From Winogradskyella sp. KYW1333 (lineage in GTDB: Bacteria; Bacteroidota; Bacteroidia; Flavobacteriales; Flavobacteriaceae), in the NCBI RefSeq assembly GCF_003335675.1, contig NZ_QPHL01000017.1, forward strand, positions 62,001 through 126,000: a stretch of 64,000 nucleotides of DNA, read 5' to 3'. Made by a program: the position numbers and the translations under genes. The notes beneath the pieces were generated by a model that saw nothing but the letters and a program-made list of their open reading frames with translations, was not told where the DNA came from and searched no databases. The stretch's first letter is position 1. Each line of letters starts with the position of its first letter. Of this stretch, positions 44,838 to 53,310 are shown in pieces.

Positions 44838-47090
44838 TTATTTATCCAACTTCTTCAATAGAGCAGGTAAATAAAAGGTGTCTGTAATTAAGGCCATGGC
44901 AACTGTTACGGTACAAAGCAAGCCAAAATCCTGAACAGAAGGTGTTGCGCTAGACGCTATAATTAAAAACCCTCCAACCAAAGCAATCGTTGTTGATATT
45001 AAAGCACTACCTGTATAGCGCATAGCATTGTCCATGCGTTCTTTTGGCGAGCCAGTAATATATTTACTTCGCCTGTATTTATGTACTAAGTGAATCGTGT
45101 CATCCATAGCAATTCCCAACATAATAGGTGTTATCATTGCTGTTGTAACATCTAAGGGAATGTCTAGCAAACTCATAAATATAGCAAGTATAGCTAGTGG
45201 TAAAATATTTGGTATGAGTACTAATATGGTAGTTCTCAGATTCTTTATAAACACCCAAAGACATAGAAATGCCACAAAAAATGCTGCAAAGAAGGACTTA
45301 AACTGAGTCTCTAAAATAAAGTTGTTCAATTGCGCAAAGACAACTGCAAAACCATTTATTTTCAAATCATAATTATCAGTATCGAATGACGATTTAAAGG
45401 CTTGTTTAATATCATCAAGCGCTTGTTCTAATTCTGATGTTCGCATTTCCATAAGGGTTAGCGTAAAACCGGCTGTTGATAGGTCTTCTGAAAATAATTT
45501 AAAAAAACTGTTTTCTCTAGCATCAACATCTTTAAGTGTATTCTTTAGTTTCACCTCTGATATATCAGATTGAAATAAAACAGGTGTGCGTTGTTCTAGG
45601 AAGGATTTTATGGTAACCACCGAAACTGGATTTGATATCAGTGGGTTTGCTTCAAGCTTATTCTGAAAATCCTCTAATCTTTTAATAGCATCTTTATTCA
45701 ATATTGCGCGGCCATCTTTTGTAGCTATATTTATTTGAAGTCGGTTACTTCCGCCCAGCTCTACTTCAACTGCTCTTAAGTCTTGTTTTGCCTTGCCTTC
45801 TGCCAATAAATCTCTGGAATTGGTGTCGATCTTTACCTGAAATACAGAATAAATACCAAATATTAGCACAGCTGTAAATGATACAATCAGGGTGTTCTTA
45901 TATTGGCTTGTAAAACCATTTAACCATTCAATAAAGCCAGATTGAGAAAAAGTTTTAAAACTTAAAATTGGTTTAGCTTTTTCAAAATTTAAATTCATAA
46001 AACTAAAGCCGATAATAGTAATTACATATACCAATAAAAAACTCAGAATTAATCCAATACATGTAAAAACACCCATGTTTTTAAATGCAGGTAAAGGCGA
46101 TAAATAAAGTGCAAAATAGCCCACAAGGGTTGTAAGGGTTGTATAGAAACAAGGTGTTAAACTCTTTCGTATTGAAATTGCCAACAAATCAACCTCTGAA
46201 AAATTGGTGTTAACAAGTCCTTCTTTGTGGTAAATGTTTATAATATGAACCGCATCACTAACGCTATACACCATTAGAATAGTTGGGATAAGCATAGAAA
46301 TCATATTCAATGCAAAACCAAGAGAAGTAATTAATCCAAAAAGTAAACTAACCGGAATCGCAACCGACAGTAATGCTATTAGTAGATAACGTTTACTTGG
46401 TAGTAGAAATAAAAGCAATACCGTAATGACCAAAACAGTTAGGATACCAAATATTAGACTTTCTTTATAAATGCCTTTGCTATAAGCCTCATTTAATACT
46501 GGTGGTCCTGTTAGATAATAATCTGAATACATCTGTCCAACTACACTTTCAACTTCAACAGCTATTTCTTGTCGGTCTTCCTCAATGGTCGGTGTAGGTT
46601 TCATTTGGATATAAAACAGCTGGTTTTTATAGTCCTTAGTTACCAATTGTGAACTAATGTTGGATAGTTTAGAAAACAGGTTTTTCAATCCTTTTTCACT
46701 TCGTCTTGAATTATATAAATCGTGAAATCTGATGTTATTATTTGCGTAGATTGGGTATTTAGCCTTGGCCAAGCTAAAGGTTGTTTTTACGTAGGGCAAT
46801 GCTTCAATAGATTGCTGTAATTCCTTTAACTTGTTTACTTCTGATTCACCAATTGCATTTTCAACTGGTAGCATGATAATAAAAATCTCATCTGATCCAA
46901 AATTCTCCTGGAAATCTATGTATGCCTTGTAACTCGGATCGTCCTCTAAAAACCATATTGAAAGTGAATTGTCAACACTTAGTTTATTAAGTGTTTGATA
47001 GGCAGATAATACCATTAGTATCACCAAAATTGCGATAATGGATATTCTGAATTTAATAATAATAGGTATAATACGCTTCATTCGTTCCAT
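44838..47090 (-). CDS. RND/MMPL-type lipid exporter of the type III PKS operon
   Basis: A 750-residue protein of the RND superfamily with the MMPL layout: TM1 near the N-terminus, a periplasmic domain (to about 200), five clustered helices (FGILTVLVITVLLLFLL onwards), a second periplasmic loop, and the second set of five helices. GIAMDDTIHLVHKYRR is the conserved TM4/10-type element that couples to protons. It is the last gene of the operon, two bases after the PPTase. MMPL proteins export lipids and polyketides across the inner membrane, so it is the likely exporter of the product. Confidence 0.85.
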   Translation of the reverse strand: MERMKRIIPIIIKFRISIIAILVILMVLSAYQTLNKLSVDNSLSIWFLEDDPSYKAYIDFQENFGSDEIFIIMLPVENAIGESEVNKLKELQQSIEALPYVKTTFSLAKAKYPIYANNNIRFHDLYNSRRSEKGLKNLFSKLSNISSQLVTKDYKNQLFYIQMKPTPTIEEDRQEIAVEVESVVGQMYSDYYLTGPPVLNEAYSKGIYKESLIFGILTVLVITVLLLFLLPSKRYLLIALLSVAIPVSLLFGLITSLGFALNMISMLIPTILMVYSVSDAVHIINIYHKEGLVNTNFSEVDLLAISIRKSLTPCFYTTLTTLVGYFALYLSPLPAFKNMGVFTCIGLILSFLLVYVITIIGFSFMNLNFEKAKPILSFKTFSQSGFIEWLNGFTSQYKNTLIVSFTAVLIFGIYSVFQVKIDTNSRDLLAEGKAKQDLRAVEVELGGSNRLQINIATKDGRAILNKDAIKRLEDFQNKLEANPLISNPVSVVTIKSFLEQRTPVLFQSDISEVKLKNTLKDVDARENSFFKLFSEDLSTAGFTLTLMEMRTSELEQALDDIKQAFKSSFDTDNYDLKINGFAVVFAQLNNFILETQFKSFFAAFFVAFLCLWVFIKNLRTTILVLIPNILPLAILAIFMSLLDIPLDVTTAMITPIMLGIAMDDTIHLVHKYRRSKYITGSPKERMDNAMRYTGSALISTTIALVGGFLIIASSATPSVQDFGLLCTVTVAMALITDTFYLPALLKKLDK

Positions 47091-47092
47091 AA

Positions 47093-47635
47093 CTATGCTC
47101 TTACATAAGCACCATATCGCCCATGGTGGGATAAGCTAACGTGAAAAAGCTCTTTTCCATTACTTAATATAGGTACATCAAACGCATTCTTTTCTATGCG
47201 AAACTTTGAGTCCAATGAATCTATAAGTTTAGCTTTTAATTCATCGCTCTGCCCGGCGTAACCCAATGAAACAAATTCAATAATTTCAGAATTGAGCTTT
47301 TGTTTCTTTAAACTCGCTTCTGAAATAATATAATTAGAAGTAATCTTTGATTGAACGAAACAGGAAAAGTTTTTATATTTCACCGTGCCCAAATCTTTCT
47401 TAATCGTACACTGAAATGCTTTAGGGTTATAGAAACGACTTGGTGCAATTTGTGTGTATAATTTATAAGAAGCCTCTTTCATACTCCACAACCGCCAAAC
47501 CATTTTAAAAGCCTTTTCCGCACTATTGATATAGGCTTGCTCCTGTTCAGAAAAAAGTTTATCCAAAAACCTTGGGCGTTGCCAATTTGAGGCCCGACTT
47601 GCTTCATTTAAATCAACAATGTCATTGCCAACCAT
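47093..47635 (-). CDS. 4'-phosphopantetheinyl transferase
   Basis: A 180-residue PPTase that attaches the phosphopantetheine arm to an acyl carrier protein. The Mg2+/CoA-binding motif is GNDIVDL at residues 3-9 and the second motif is WSMKEASYKLY (Trp50 to Glu54, consensus WxxKEA). It is of the short AcpS-like to Sfp-like intermediate size. It overlaps the ACP gene by one base, so it is the natural partner for that ACP, whose site differs from the housekeeping one. Confidence 0.88.
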   Translation of the reverse strand: MVGNDIVDLNEASRASNWQRPRFLDKLFSEQEQAYINSAEKAFKMVWRLWSMKEASYKLYTQIAPSRFYNPKAFQCTIKKDLGTVKYKNFSCFVQSKITSNYIISEASLKKQKLNSEIIEFVSLGYAGQSDELKAKLIDSLDSKFRIEKNAFDVPILSNGKELFHVSLSHHGRYGAYVRA

Positions 47636-47886
47636 TAATCTGCAAGTTTTGAAGTCACAATGCTCATAGCAGACTTTACATCTAGCATTTTTTCCATGTC
47701 CTCATTTTCTAAACGAATATTAAATTCATCCTCAATATCTAAAATGATATCAACTAGATTGGCTGAGTTTATCTTTAGATCCTTTACAAAATCTGTGTCT
47801 TCTGACAGGTTTTTAAACGCCTTCTCATCTTGTATATAAGGCGCTACAATAGTCTTTAATTTGGTAATTAATTCTTCCTTGTTCAT
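47635..47886 (-). CDS. Acyl carrier protein of the type III PKS operon
   Basis: An 83-residue acidic carrier protein. Its attachment site reads DLKINSANLVDIIL, with Ser41; the usual D-S-L is replaced by N-S-A, which may explain the dedicated transferase downstream. Helix 2 and 3 are standard (EDEFNIRLENEDMEKM). It probably carries the acyl chain made by the neighbouring ketosynthase, dehydratase and reductase. Confidence 0.85.
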   Translation of the reverse strand: MNKEELITKLKTIVAPYIQDEKAFKNLSEDTDFVKDLKINSANLVDIILDIEDEFNIRLENEDMEKMLDVKSAMSIVTSKLAD

Positions 47887-47908
47887 AACATAACTTTGAT
47901 TTGTAAAG

Positions 47909-49183
47909 TTACGCTATAAATCGCTTAAATAAAACACAGGCATTAACATCACCAAAACCAAAACTTGCTTTGGCAATGGTGTCAAACTCCTGATCAATTT
48001 TTTTATGTGGTATTTTTTCGGGTGAAACTAATTCTTCAATACCAGGATGTAAATCGTCACAATTGATATTAGGCGCAATAAATTGTTCCTTAAGCTGAAT
48101 GATACTAGCCACACACTCTATTGCACCAGCCGCTGCCAAACAATGGCCAACTAATGATTTGGTTGAATTAATAAAGGGGAAGTTCTTACCTTGCCTTTGT
48201 AAGGCTTTGGTCCAATTTTCAATTTCTAGAGTATCTTTAGAGGTGGCGGTAAGATGCCCATTAATGACCTCTATTTCACTAGAAACTATTCCAGAATTTT
48301 GTAAGGCGTTTTTAATACAGCGATGAACTGCTTCTGGGTTTGGTGCTGTTAATGTACCTCCTTGACGTTGACCACCAGAGTTTATCTCACCACCCATAAC
48401 CTCAGCATAAATAGTTGCACCACGCTCCAATGCACTTTCTAACGATTCTAAAACTAAAGCACCCGCACCACTTCCTGGTACAAAACCAGAAGCTGACACG
48501 CTCATAGGCCGTGATCCTTCTGTTGGGCTGTCATTATGTTTGTATGTCATAACTCGCATGGCATCAAACCCTCCCCAAATATATGGTCCATGGTCACTAC
48601 AACTACCAACCAGCATGCGTTTAGCTTTTCCGTATTTAATCCTCTCGTAACCCATTAAAAGAGCTTCGGTACCCGTTGTACATGCTGAAGAATTTGTGGT
48701 GACCTGATTGCCAAAACCAAGCATACCGCCTAAATAAGCGCTTATACCACTTGCCATGGTTTGTAAAACAACTGTACTTCCTAAGCGCCTAACATTGCCT
48801 TCGTCGAGCTTGTGAATGGCTTCCCTAAATTTTTCTACTCCTGAGGTTCCTGTACCAAAAATGAGCCCAGTATCATAATCTAACTCACTTTTAGAATTTA
48901 AATCGAATCCTGCGTCTTTCCATGCATCCATACCCGCTATACAACCATATAAAATGCCAGAACTGTTAAACCCACGTAACTGTAGGTCCGTAAAATATTT
49001 AGATATTAATTCATCCGTAATTTGAGGTATGCCTCCTATTTGACAAGAAAAATTAAGGTCTTTTAAGTCTTGGTGAAATCTGATGCCAGATGTTCCGTTT
49101 TTTAAGGCTTTGGTAAAATCCGATAAACCTACGCCATTTGGTGCGACAATACCTAATCCTGTTATGACTACTCGTTGCTTCAT
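47909..49183 (-). CDS. Beta-ketoacyl-ACP synthase of the type III PKS operon
   Basis: A 424-residue thiolase-fold condensing enzyme, FabF-like. The triad is complete: Cys168 (NSSACTTGTEA), His310 in GHLTATSKDTLE and His347 in VGHCLAAAGA. The usual NTHGTGT around the first His is NGHLTAT here, a marked deviation shared with no housekeeping copy in the window. Its start overlaps the stop of the dehydratase by 4 bases. It likely extends the starter acyl chain on the local ACP. Confidence 0.88.
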   Translation of the reverse strand: MKQRVVITGLGIVAPNGVGLSDFTKALKNGTSGIRFHQDLKDLNFSCQIGGIPQITDELISKYFTDLQLRGFNSSGILYGCIAGMDAWKDAGFDLNSKSELDYDTGLIFGTGTSGVEKFREAIHKLDEGNVRRLGSTVVLQTMASGISAYLGGMLGFGNQVTTNSSACTTGTEALLMGYERIKYGKAKRMLVGSCSDHGPYIWGGFDAMRVMTYKHNDSPTEGSRPMSVSASGFVPGSGAGALVLESLESALERGATIYAEVMGGEINSGGQRQGGTLTAPNPEAVHRCIKNALQNSGIVSSEIEVINGHLTATSKDTLEIENWTKALQRQGKNFPFINSTKSLVGHCLAAAGAIECVASIIQLKEQFIAPNINCDDLHPGIEELVSPEKIPHKKIDQEFDTIAKASFGFGDVNACVLFKRFIA

Positions 49184-49617
49184 GCTTTCAACATTCCTGA
49201 TATTACACCTCGTGCCACCAATTCCCCCTTTTTATTTAACATCTTAACCTTGCACTTTAATTTATTGAATCGGAATACTTCTTTTTCTGAATGAACAATG
49301 ACCTTTTCTCCTGGTAAAACCGGTAAATAAAAATCTATTTTATTAGAGGTTAGTGCTACCTGAGGTTTCTTGGCGTTCTGTAATTCATCTTTCAACAAGA
49401 AAATACCAAAACAAACCAATCCAATTTGTGCCATACATTCCGTTAATATCACTCCTGGCGTGATTGGGTTATCTTTAAAATGTCCTTTATAGAAATATTC
49501 GTCTTTCCTAAATGTATAATGTCCACGTATTTCATTTTCAGAAACAGTATCTATGGCATCTACAAACAAAAATGGTCTTTGGTATGGTAAAAGTTCTATG
49601 ATATTTTGTTCTTCCAT
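49180..49617 (-). CDS. 3-hydroxyacyl-ACP dehydratase, FabZ-like
   Basis: A 145-residue hot-dog fold protein. The active-site pair is visible as His46 (YKGHFKDNPITPGVI) and Glu60 (LTECMAQIG), as in FabZ/FabA. It would remove water from 3-hydroxyacyl chains. Its reaction requires a ketoreductase, and none is encoded in the operon, so the housekeeping FabG may serve. It lies 3 bases after the enoyl-reductase-like SDR. Confidence 0.88.
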   Translation of the reverse strand: MEEQNIIELLPYQRPFLFVDAIDTVSENEIRGHYTFRKDEYFYKGHFKDNPITPGVILTECMAQIGLVCFGIFLLKDELQNAKKPQVALTSNKIDFYLPVLPGEKVIVHSEKEVFRFNKLKCKVKMLNKKGELVARGVISGMLKA

Positions 49618-49620
49618 TTT

Positions 49621-50415
49621 TTAAATTAAATGTTCTCCTCCATCTACAGGAAGAACTGTCCCTGTTATCCAAGAAGCTTCGTCTTTAGTTAATAAATAAA
49701 CAACATTAGCGACATCTTCTGGTGTAGTTAGGCGTTTATTAGGGTTGCGCTGTGATGCATATTTAATAATCTTTTCAACATCTGGAATCATACGTAAAGA
49801 TTTGGTGTCAGTAATACCCGCTTGAATACAATTGGCCTTTATACCAAAAGGCGCAAACTCTAATGCTATACTTCTAGTTATCGCTTCTAAAGTTACTTTT
49901 GCTGCTGAAACAGCTGCGTAATTTTTCCATGCTTTTGAATTACCCTGACTTGTAAAACTAATAATCCGTGAATCTTCAGCAAATAAATTTGCTTCAAAAA
50001 CCACTTTAACCCAATCATACAAACTTATTCCCATGGCTTGAATGGTAAGCGCAAAATCATCATGTTTTAATTCATTATTATCATCTGATACCATGGGCTT
50101 CAAATTTCCTTTTGCTACACTATGAACCATGGTTTTTATTTTTTGATTATCACCAAGCAAAGACTTCAATTCTTGAATAATCATGTTACGTTTGTCTGGA
50201 TTAAAGGCGTCGCTATTAAATGACTTAAATTGAACGCCTTCTTGCTTTATTGATTCAAACTCTTTTAAAATAACTTCTTCTTGCATTCTTGGATTGCGAT
50301 GAACAATACAAACATTCATGCCGTGTTTGGCGAGTTTCTTTGCAGACGCCAATCCAAGACCACTGCTACCACCAAGTACTAAGGTCCAAAAGTTTTTATC
50401 TTTAAATTCTTTCAT
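49621..50415 (-). CDS. SDR enzyme, probably enoyl-ACP reductase (FabL/FabI-like)
   Basis: A 264-residue short-chain dehydrogenase with the nucleotide loop GGSSGLGLA at 15-23. The active site is not the SDR YxxxK of ketoreductases: the Tyr position before SAAK is Val169, and Tyr166 stands seven residues before Lys173 (YAAVSAAK). That is the Y-x6-K spacing of enoyl reductases FabI and FabL, and the flanking residues (ENY/KNY..ALEALTR..) resemble FabL. It would saturate the acyl chain. An ordinary ketoreductase is the alternative, but needs an unusual catalytic site. Confidence 0.75.
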   Translation of the reverse strand: MKEFKDKNFWTLVLGGSSGLGLASAKKLAKHGMNVCIVHRNPRMQEEVILKEFESIKQEGVQFKSFNSDAFNPDKRNMIIQELKSLLGDNQKIKTMVHSVAKGNLKPMVSDDNNELKHDDFALTIQAMGISLYDWVKVVFEANLFAEDSRIISFTSQGNSKAWKNYAAVSAAKVTLEAITRSIALEFAPFGIKANCIQAGITDTKSLRMIPDVEKIIKYASQRNPNKRLTTPEDVANVVYLLTKDEASWITGTVLPVDGGEHLI

Positions 50416-50416
50416 A

Positions 50417-51469
50417 TCACCATTCTAATAATATCCTCTGAGCGGAAAAACCAGGTCCAAAACTCAGCATAATACCTTTATCCCCTTTAGGTAAATTTCT
50501 GTCCGTAAATCGCTCTAATACATATAGTACAGTGGCGCTACTCATATTACCATATTGTCTTAGAACCTCTTTTGTGTCGTTTATATTTTTGCCTAAATCA
50601 CCAAATAATTCCTCAACGGTTTGTACAATTTTCTTTCCTCCTGGGTGAAAAACTAAATGATTAATATCCTCAATTGTTAGATTGTTACGTTCTAAAAATG
50701 GATGAATAATATCTGGGAAGTGATCTGCGATTGTCTGTGGCACAGATTGGTCTAAAACCATTTGCAAACCTGTATTTCTTAATTTAAAACCCATCATATG
50801 CTCTGTATCAAAAAAATGATACATAGCCTCATCTTTGATTTCAGGTCCTTTTTCGTCTTCATAAGAAGACAAAATAACACTTGCGCAACCATCTCCAAAA
50901 ATTGCGGCACTTACAATGTTAACCATCGAATAATCATCTAATTGAAATGTCGCTGTTGGCGACTCTACCGCAATAACAACTGCGCGTTTATTGGGGTTTG
51001 CTTTTAAAAAGTTCTTTGCGTATAAAATACCCGAAACTCCTGCCGCACATCCCATTTCTGTCACGGGTAAACGCACAATATCTTGTTTCAACTTTAAACT
51101 ATTAATAAGATATGTATCTAAAGATGGAATCATTATTCCAGTGCAACTCACTGTGATGATGTAATCTAGATCAGTTGGCTGTAATTTGGCTTTATCTAAA
51201 GCTTTTACCAAACTTTCTTCTGCCAGCTTTATGGATTCTCGCGTGTATATATCGTTTTTTTCTTCAAAAGATGTTTTTAAAAATACCTCTTCAGCATCCA
51301 TTATGGAGTACCGCTTGTCAACAGCTGCGTTTTCAAAAATCTTAAGGACTTTTCTTTTAAAACGCTCTTCTTGCCCATCGAGCCAAAGTTCTACATAAGG
51401 TAAAATGTCTTTGGTTTCTCTAGTATATTTTGGAAGTTGCTTTGCAACTGATGTAATTCTTACTGCCAT
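50417..51469 (-). CDS. Type III polyketide synthase (chalcone synthase-like)
   Basis: A 350-residue homodimeric enzyme that extends an acyl starter with malonyl-CoA and cyclises it. The triad is complete: Cys141 (TEMGCAAGVSG), His275 (LVFHPGGKK) and Asn308 (QYGNMSSATVLY). The C-terminal SFGPGFSAQ is the family's GFGPG loop. Bacterial members make alkylresorcinols, alkylpyrones or tetrahydroxynaphthalene. The neighbouring fatty-acid enzymes argue for a long acyl-ACP starter, hence an alkylresorcinol or alkylpyrone core. It directly abuts the methyltransferase and the SDR. Confidence 0.92.
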   Translation of the reverse strand: MAVRITSVAKQLPKYTRETKDILPYVELWLDGQEERFKRKVLKIFENAAVDKRYSIMDAEEVFLKTSFEEKNDIYTRESIKLAEESLVKALDKAKLQPTDLDYIITVSCTGIMIPSLDTYLINSLKLKQDIVRLPVTEMGCAAGVSGILYAKNFLKANPNKRAVVIAVESPTATFQLDDYSMVNIVSAAIFGDGCASVILSSYEDEKGPEIKDEAMYHFFDTEHMMGFKLRNTGLQMVLDQSVPQTIADHFPDIIHPFLERNNLTIEDINHLVFHPGGKKIVQTVEELFGDLGKNINDTKEVLRQYGNMSSATVLYVLERFTDRNLPKGDKGIMLSFGPGFSAQRILLEW

Positions 51470-52180
51470 TTAAGTTTTAATTAGCCATTGGTAGCGGAAT
51501 GCCCATTTCCAACAAATTTGTGATTTAAGGTTCAATTGTTTAGAGATATTTTCTAACTCATAGCGTTTAAATGCTCTTAATATAGATGTTAATCCGTCTT
51601 GCACAATCATATGGTTCGAAATCACCAAACCTAATAATTTAAATAAACCATAAGCAACTTTATTACGGTGCAAATCATTTACAACAATACCTAATTTTGC
51701 CTTTGATGTTATTATTTTTAAAAGGTTGTGAATTTCATCCTGATTAAAATGATGTAAAAACAAAGTTGAAAGTACAACATCATAATCTAAGTCTTGGAAT
51801 TCTTCTGAGAAAATGTCAATGTTTTCAAAGGTTAGTTCTTCATAATCTTGAGATAATTCAATTGCGTAATCAATAGCGTCCTGATTAGCATCAATTCCGA
51901 TTAATTTGAACTTATAGCCTTCTTGTCTTCCATAATCTCCTATTAGCCTTAAGATTTCTCCATGACCACAACCCAAATCTATAATGGTAATCAATTTGTT
52001 TTTTGGTTGATCGATTAGCACTTTTTTAAGGCCGTTTAACGTGACGTGGTTTCCCCCAAGCCATTTGTTTATCTTACCGAGTTTGTCCAATGTATCACGA
52101 AGCAACTCGCCCTTCATGGAAAAATCATCCATAAGTTCAGGCTCATTACTTCTGTATGTTGTATCAACAAATAAACTCAT
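51470..52180 (-). CDS. SAM-dependent methyltransferase of the type III PKS operon
   Basis: A 236-residue class I methyltransferase. The SAM-binding motif I is IIDLGCGHGEILRL (about 66-79), followed by an acidic IGIDANQDAIDYA and the motif DVVLSTLFLHHFNQD. It resembles UbiE/Coq5-like and phenolic-lipid methyltransferases. Its stop is directly next to the type III PKS start, and it overlaps the FAD enzyme by one base. It would methylate the aromatic or pyrone product on carbon or oxygen. Confidence 0.87.
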   Translation of the reverse strand: MSLFVDTTYRSNEPELMDDFSMKGELLRDTLDKLGKINKWLGGNHVTLNGLKKVLIDQPKNKLITIIDLGCGHGEILRLIGDYGRQEGYKFKLIGIDANQDAIDYAIELSQDYEELTFENIDIFSEEFQDLDYDVVLSTLFLHHFNQDEIHNLLKIITSKAKLGIVVNDLHRNKVAYGLFKLLGLVISNHMIVQDGLTSILRAFKRYELENISKQLNLKSQICWKWAFRYQWLIKT

Positions 52181-53310
52181 TAAACTTTCATGGATTTTCC
52201 ATGAGTTATTTTAATTATTAATGGTACCAAAAAAGGCAATCGTCTTAAAACAAAAAGTAATTTTGGCGCCAACCATTCTTGTCTAAATAAATAGGCAATA
52301 CTGTGACCAACTTTTAATCTCAAGCTAAAAGTTCTATTCCAATTTCTTGAATACTTCCGCTCTAATTCAACTCTGCTTTTTATTTTATTTTGAAGATAGT
52401 CAATAACAAGCTCAGATGCTAATTGTGCGCTTCTAATGGCCATTCCCATCCCGTTTCCACATAGTGGATGAATCATTCCGGCGGAATCACCACACATTAT
52501 CATATTATTTTCAATAGGGTTTTTAGTTTCAAAAGAAATCTGACTGATGGTTAAGGGCTTTGTAAATTGAAGTTTAGAACCTTCAAATACGTTTTTTAAA
52601 GCCTTATTCTTATATACAACTTGCTCTTGAAACGTTTCTATATCCATATATGTTTTGAAAGTTTGATAGTTAGTGATATAGCACAGGTTAATATGGTTGT
52701 TTTCAACTTTTGAAACACCGCAATACCCTCCTTTGAAATTATGAAGCGCTACTGTATCTTCTGGGAAATGACCAGAGACATGAATTTTGACACCTAAATA
52801 AGGTGACTTCTTTTTAATAAAATTACGATTAAATTTTACATCTATATTTGATCGCTTACCATAGGCTCCTATAGCAATTTTTGAAGTAAAGATGTGATTT
52901 GATTTTGTTTGAATATGAAATTGATCGTCGTCAAAAACAACATCAACAACAGTATCTTTAATGACTGAAATACCATGATTCAAAGCTATTTGAAAGAGTT
53001 GAAAATCCATTTCATATCGACTCATGCCGAATCCACCTAAAGGCAAATTGGCTTCAATGTTTTTATTATTATGTGTTGTTAATTGGAATTTTGAAATGGT
53101 CTTGGCACCAAATTCAAATGGGTTAAATCCTAAATAATTTAAATAGGGTAAGACTTCATTAGACACGTATTCTCCGCATACCTTGTGTTTTGGATAACTG
53201 TTTTTCTCAATAAGCAAAACATCAATGCCTTGTTTTGATAAGTGGATCGCACTACATAGTCCAGCCAAACCGCCACCAATAATTATAACATCGAAATTTT
53301 GTTTATGCAT
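52180..53310 (-). CDS. FAD-dependent oxidoreductase of the type III PKS operon
   Basis: A 376-residue flavoprotein, geranylgeranyl-reductase/UbiH-like. The N-terminal FAD site is VIIIGGGLAGLCSAIHL (GGGLAG at 12-17), followed by KHKVCGEYVSNEVLP, and the second FAD motif MCGDSAGMIHPLCGNGMGMAIRSA carries the GD signature. Such enzymes hydroxylate aromatic rings (as SrsC does in phenolic-lipid pathways) or reduce double bonds. Near-perfect end-to-start spacing with its neighbours. Confidence 0.87.
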   Translation of the reverse strand: MHKQNFDVIIIGGGLAGLCSAIHLSKQGIDVLLIEKNSYPKHKVCGEYVSNEVLPYLNYLGFNPFEFGAKTISKFQLTTHNNKNIEANLPLGGFGMSRYEMDFQLFQIALNHGISVIKDTVVDVVFDDDQFHIQTKSNHIFTSKIAIGAYGKRSNIDVKFNRNFIKKKSPYLGVKIHVSGHFPEDTVALHNFKGGYCGVSKVENNHINLCYITNYQTFKTYMDIETFQEQVVYKNKALKNVFEGSKLQFTKPLTISQISFETKNPIENNMIMCGDSAGMIHPLCGNGMGMAIRSAQLASELVIDYLQNKIKSRVELERKYSRNWNRTFSLRLKVGHSIAYLFRQEWLAPKLLFVLRRLPFLVPLIIKITHGKSMKV

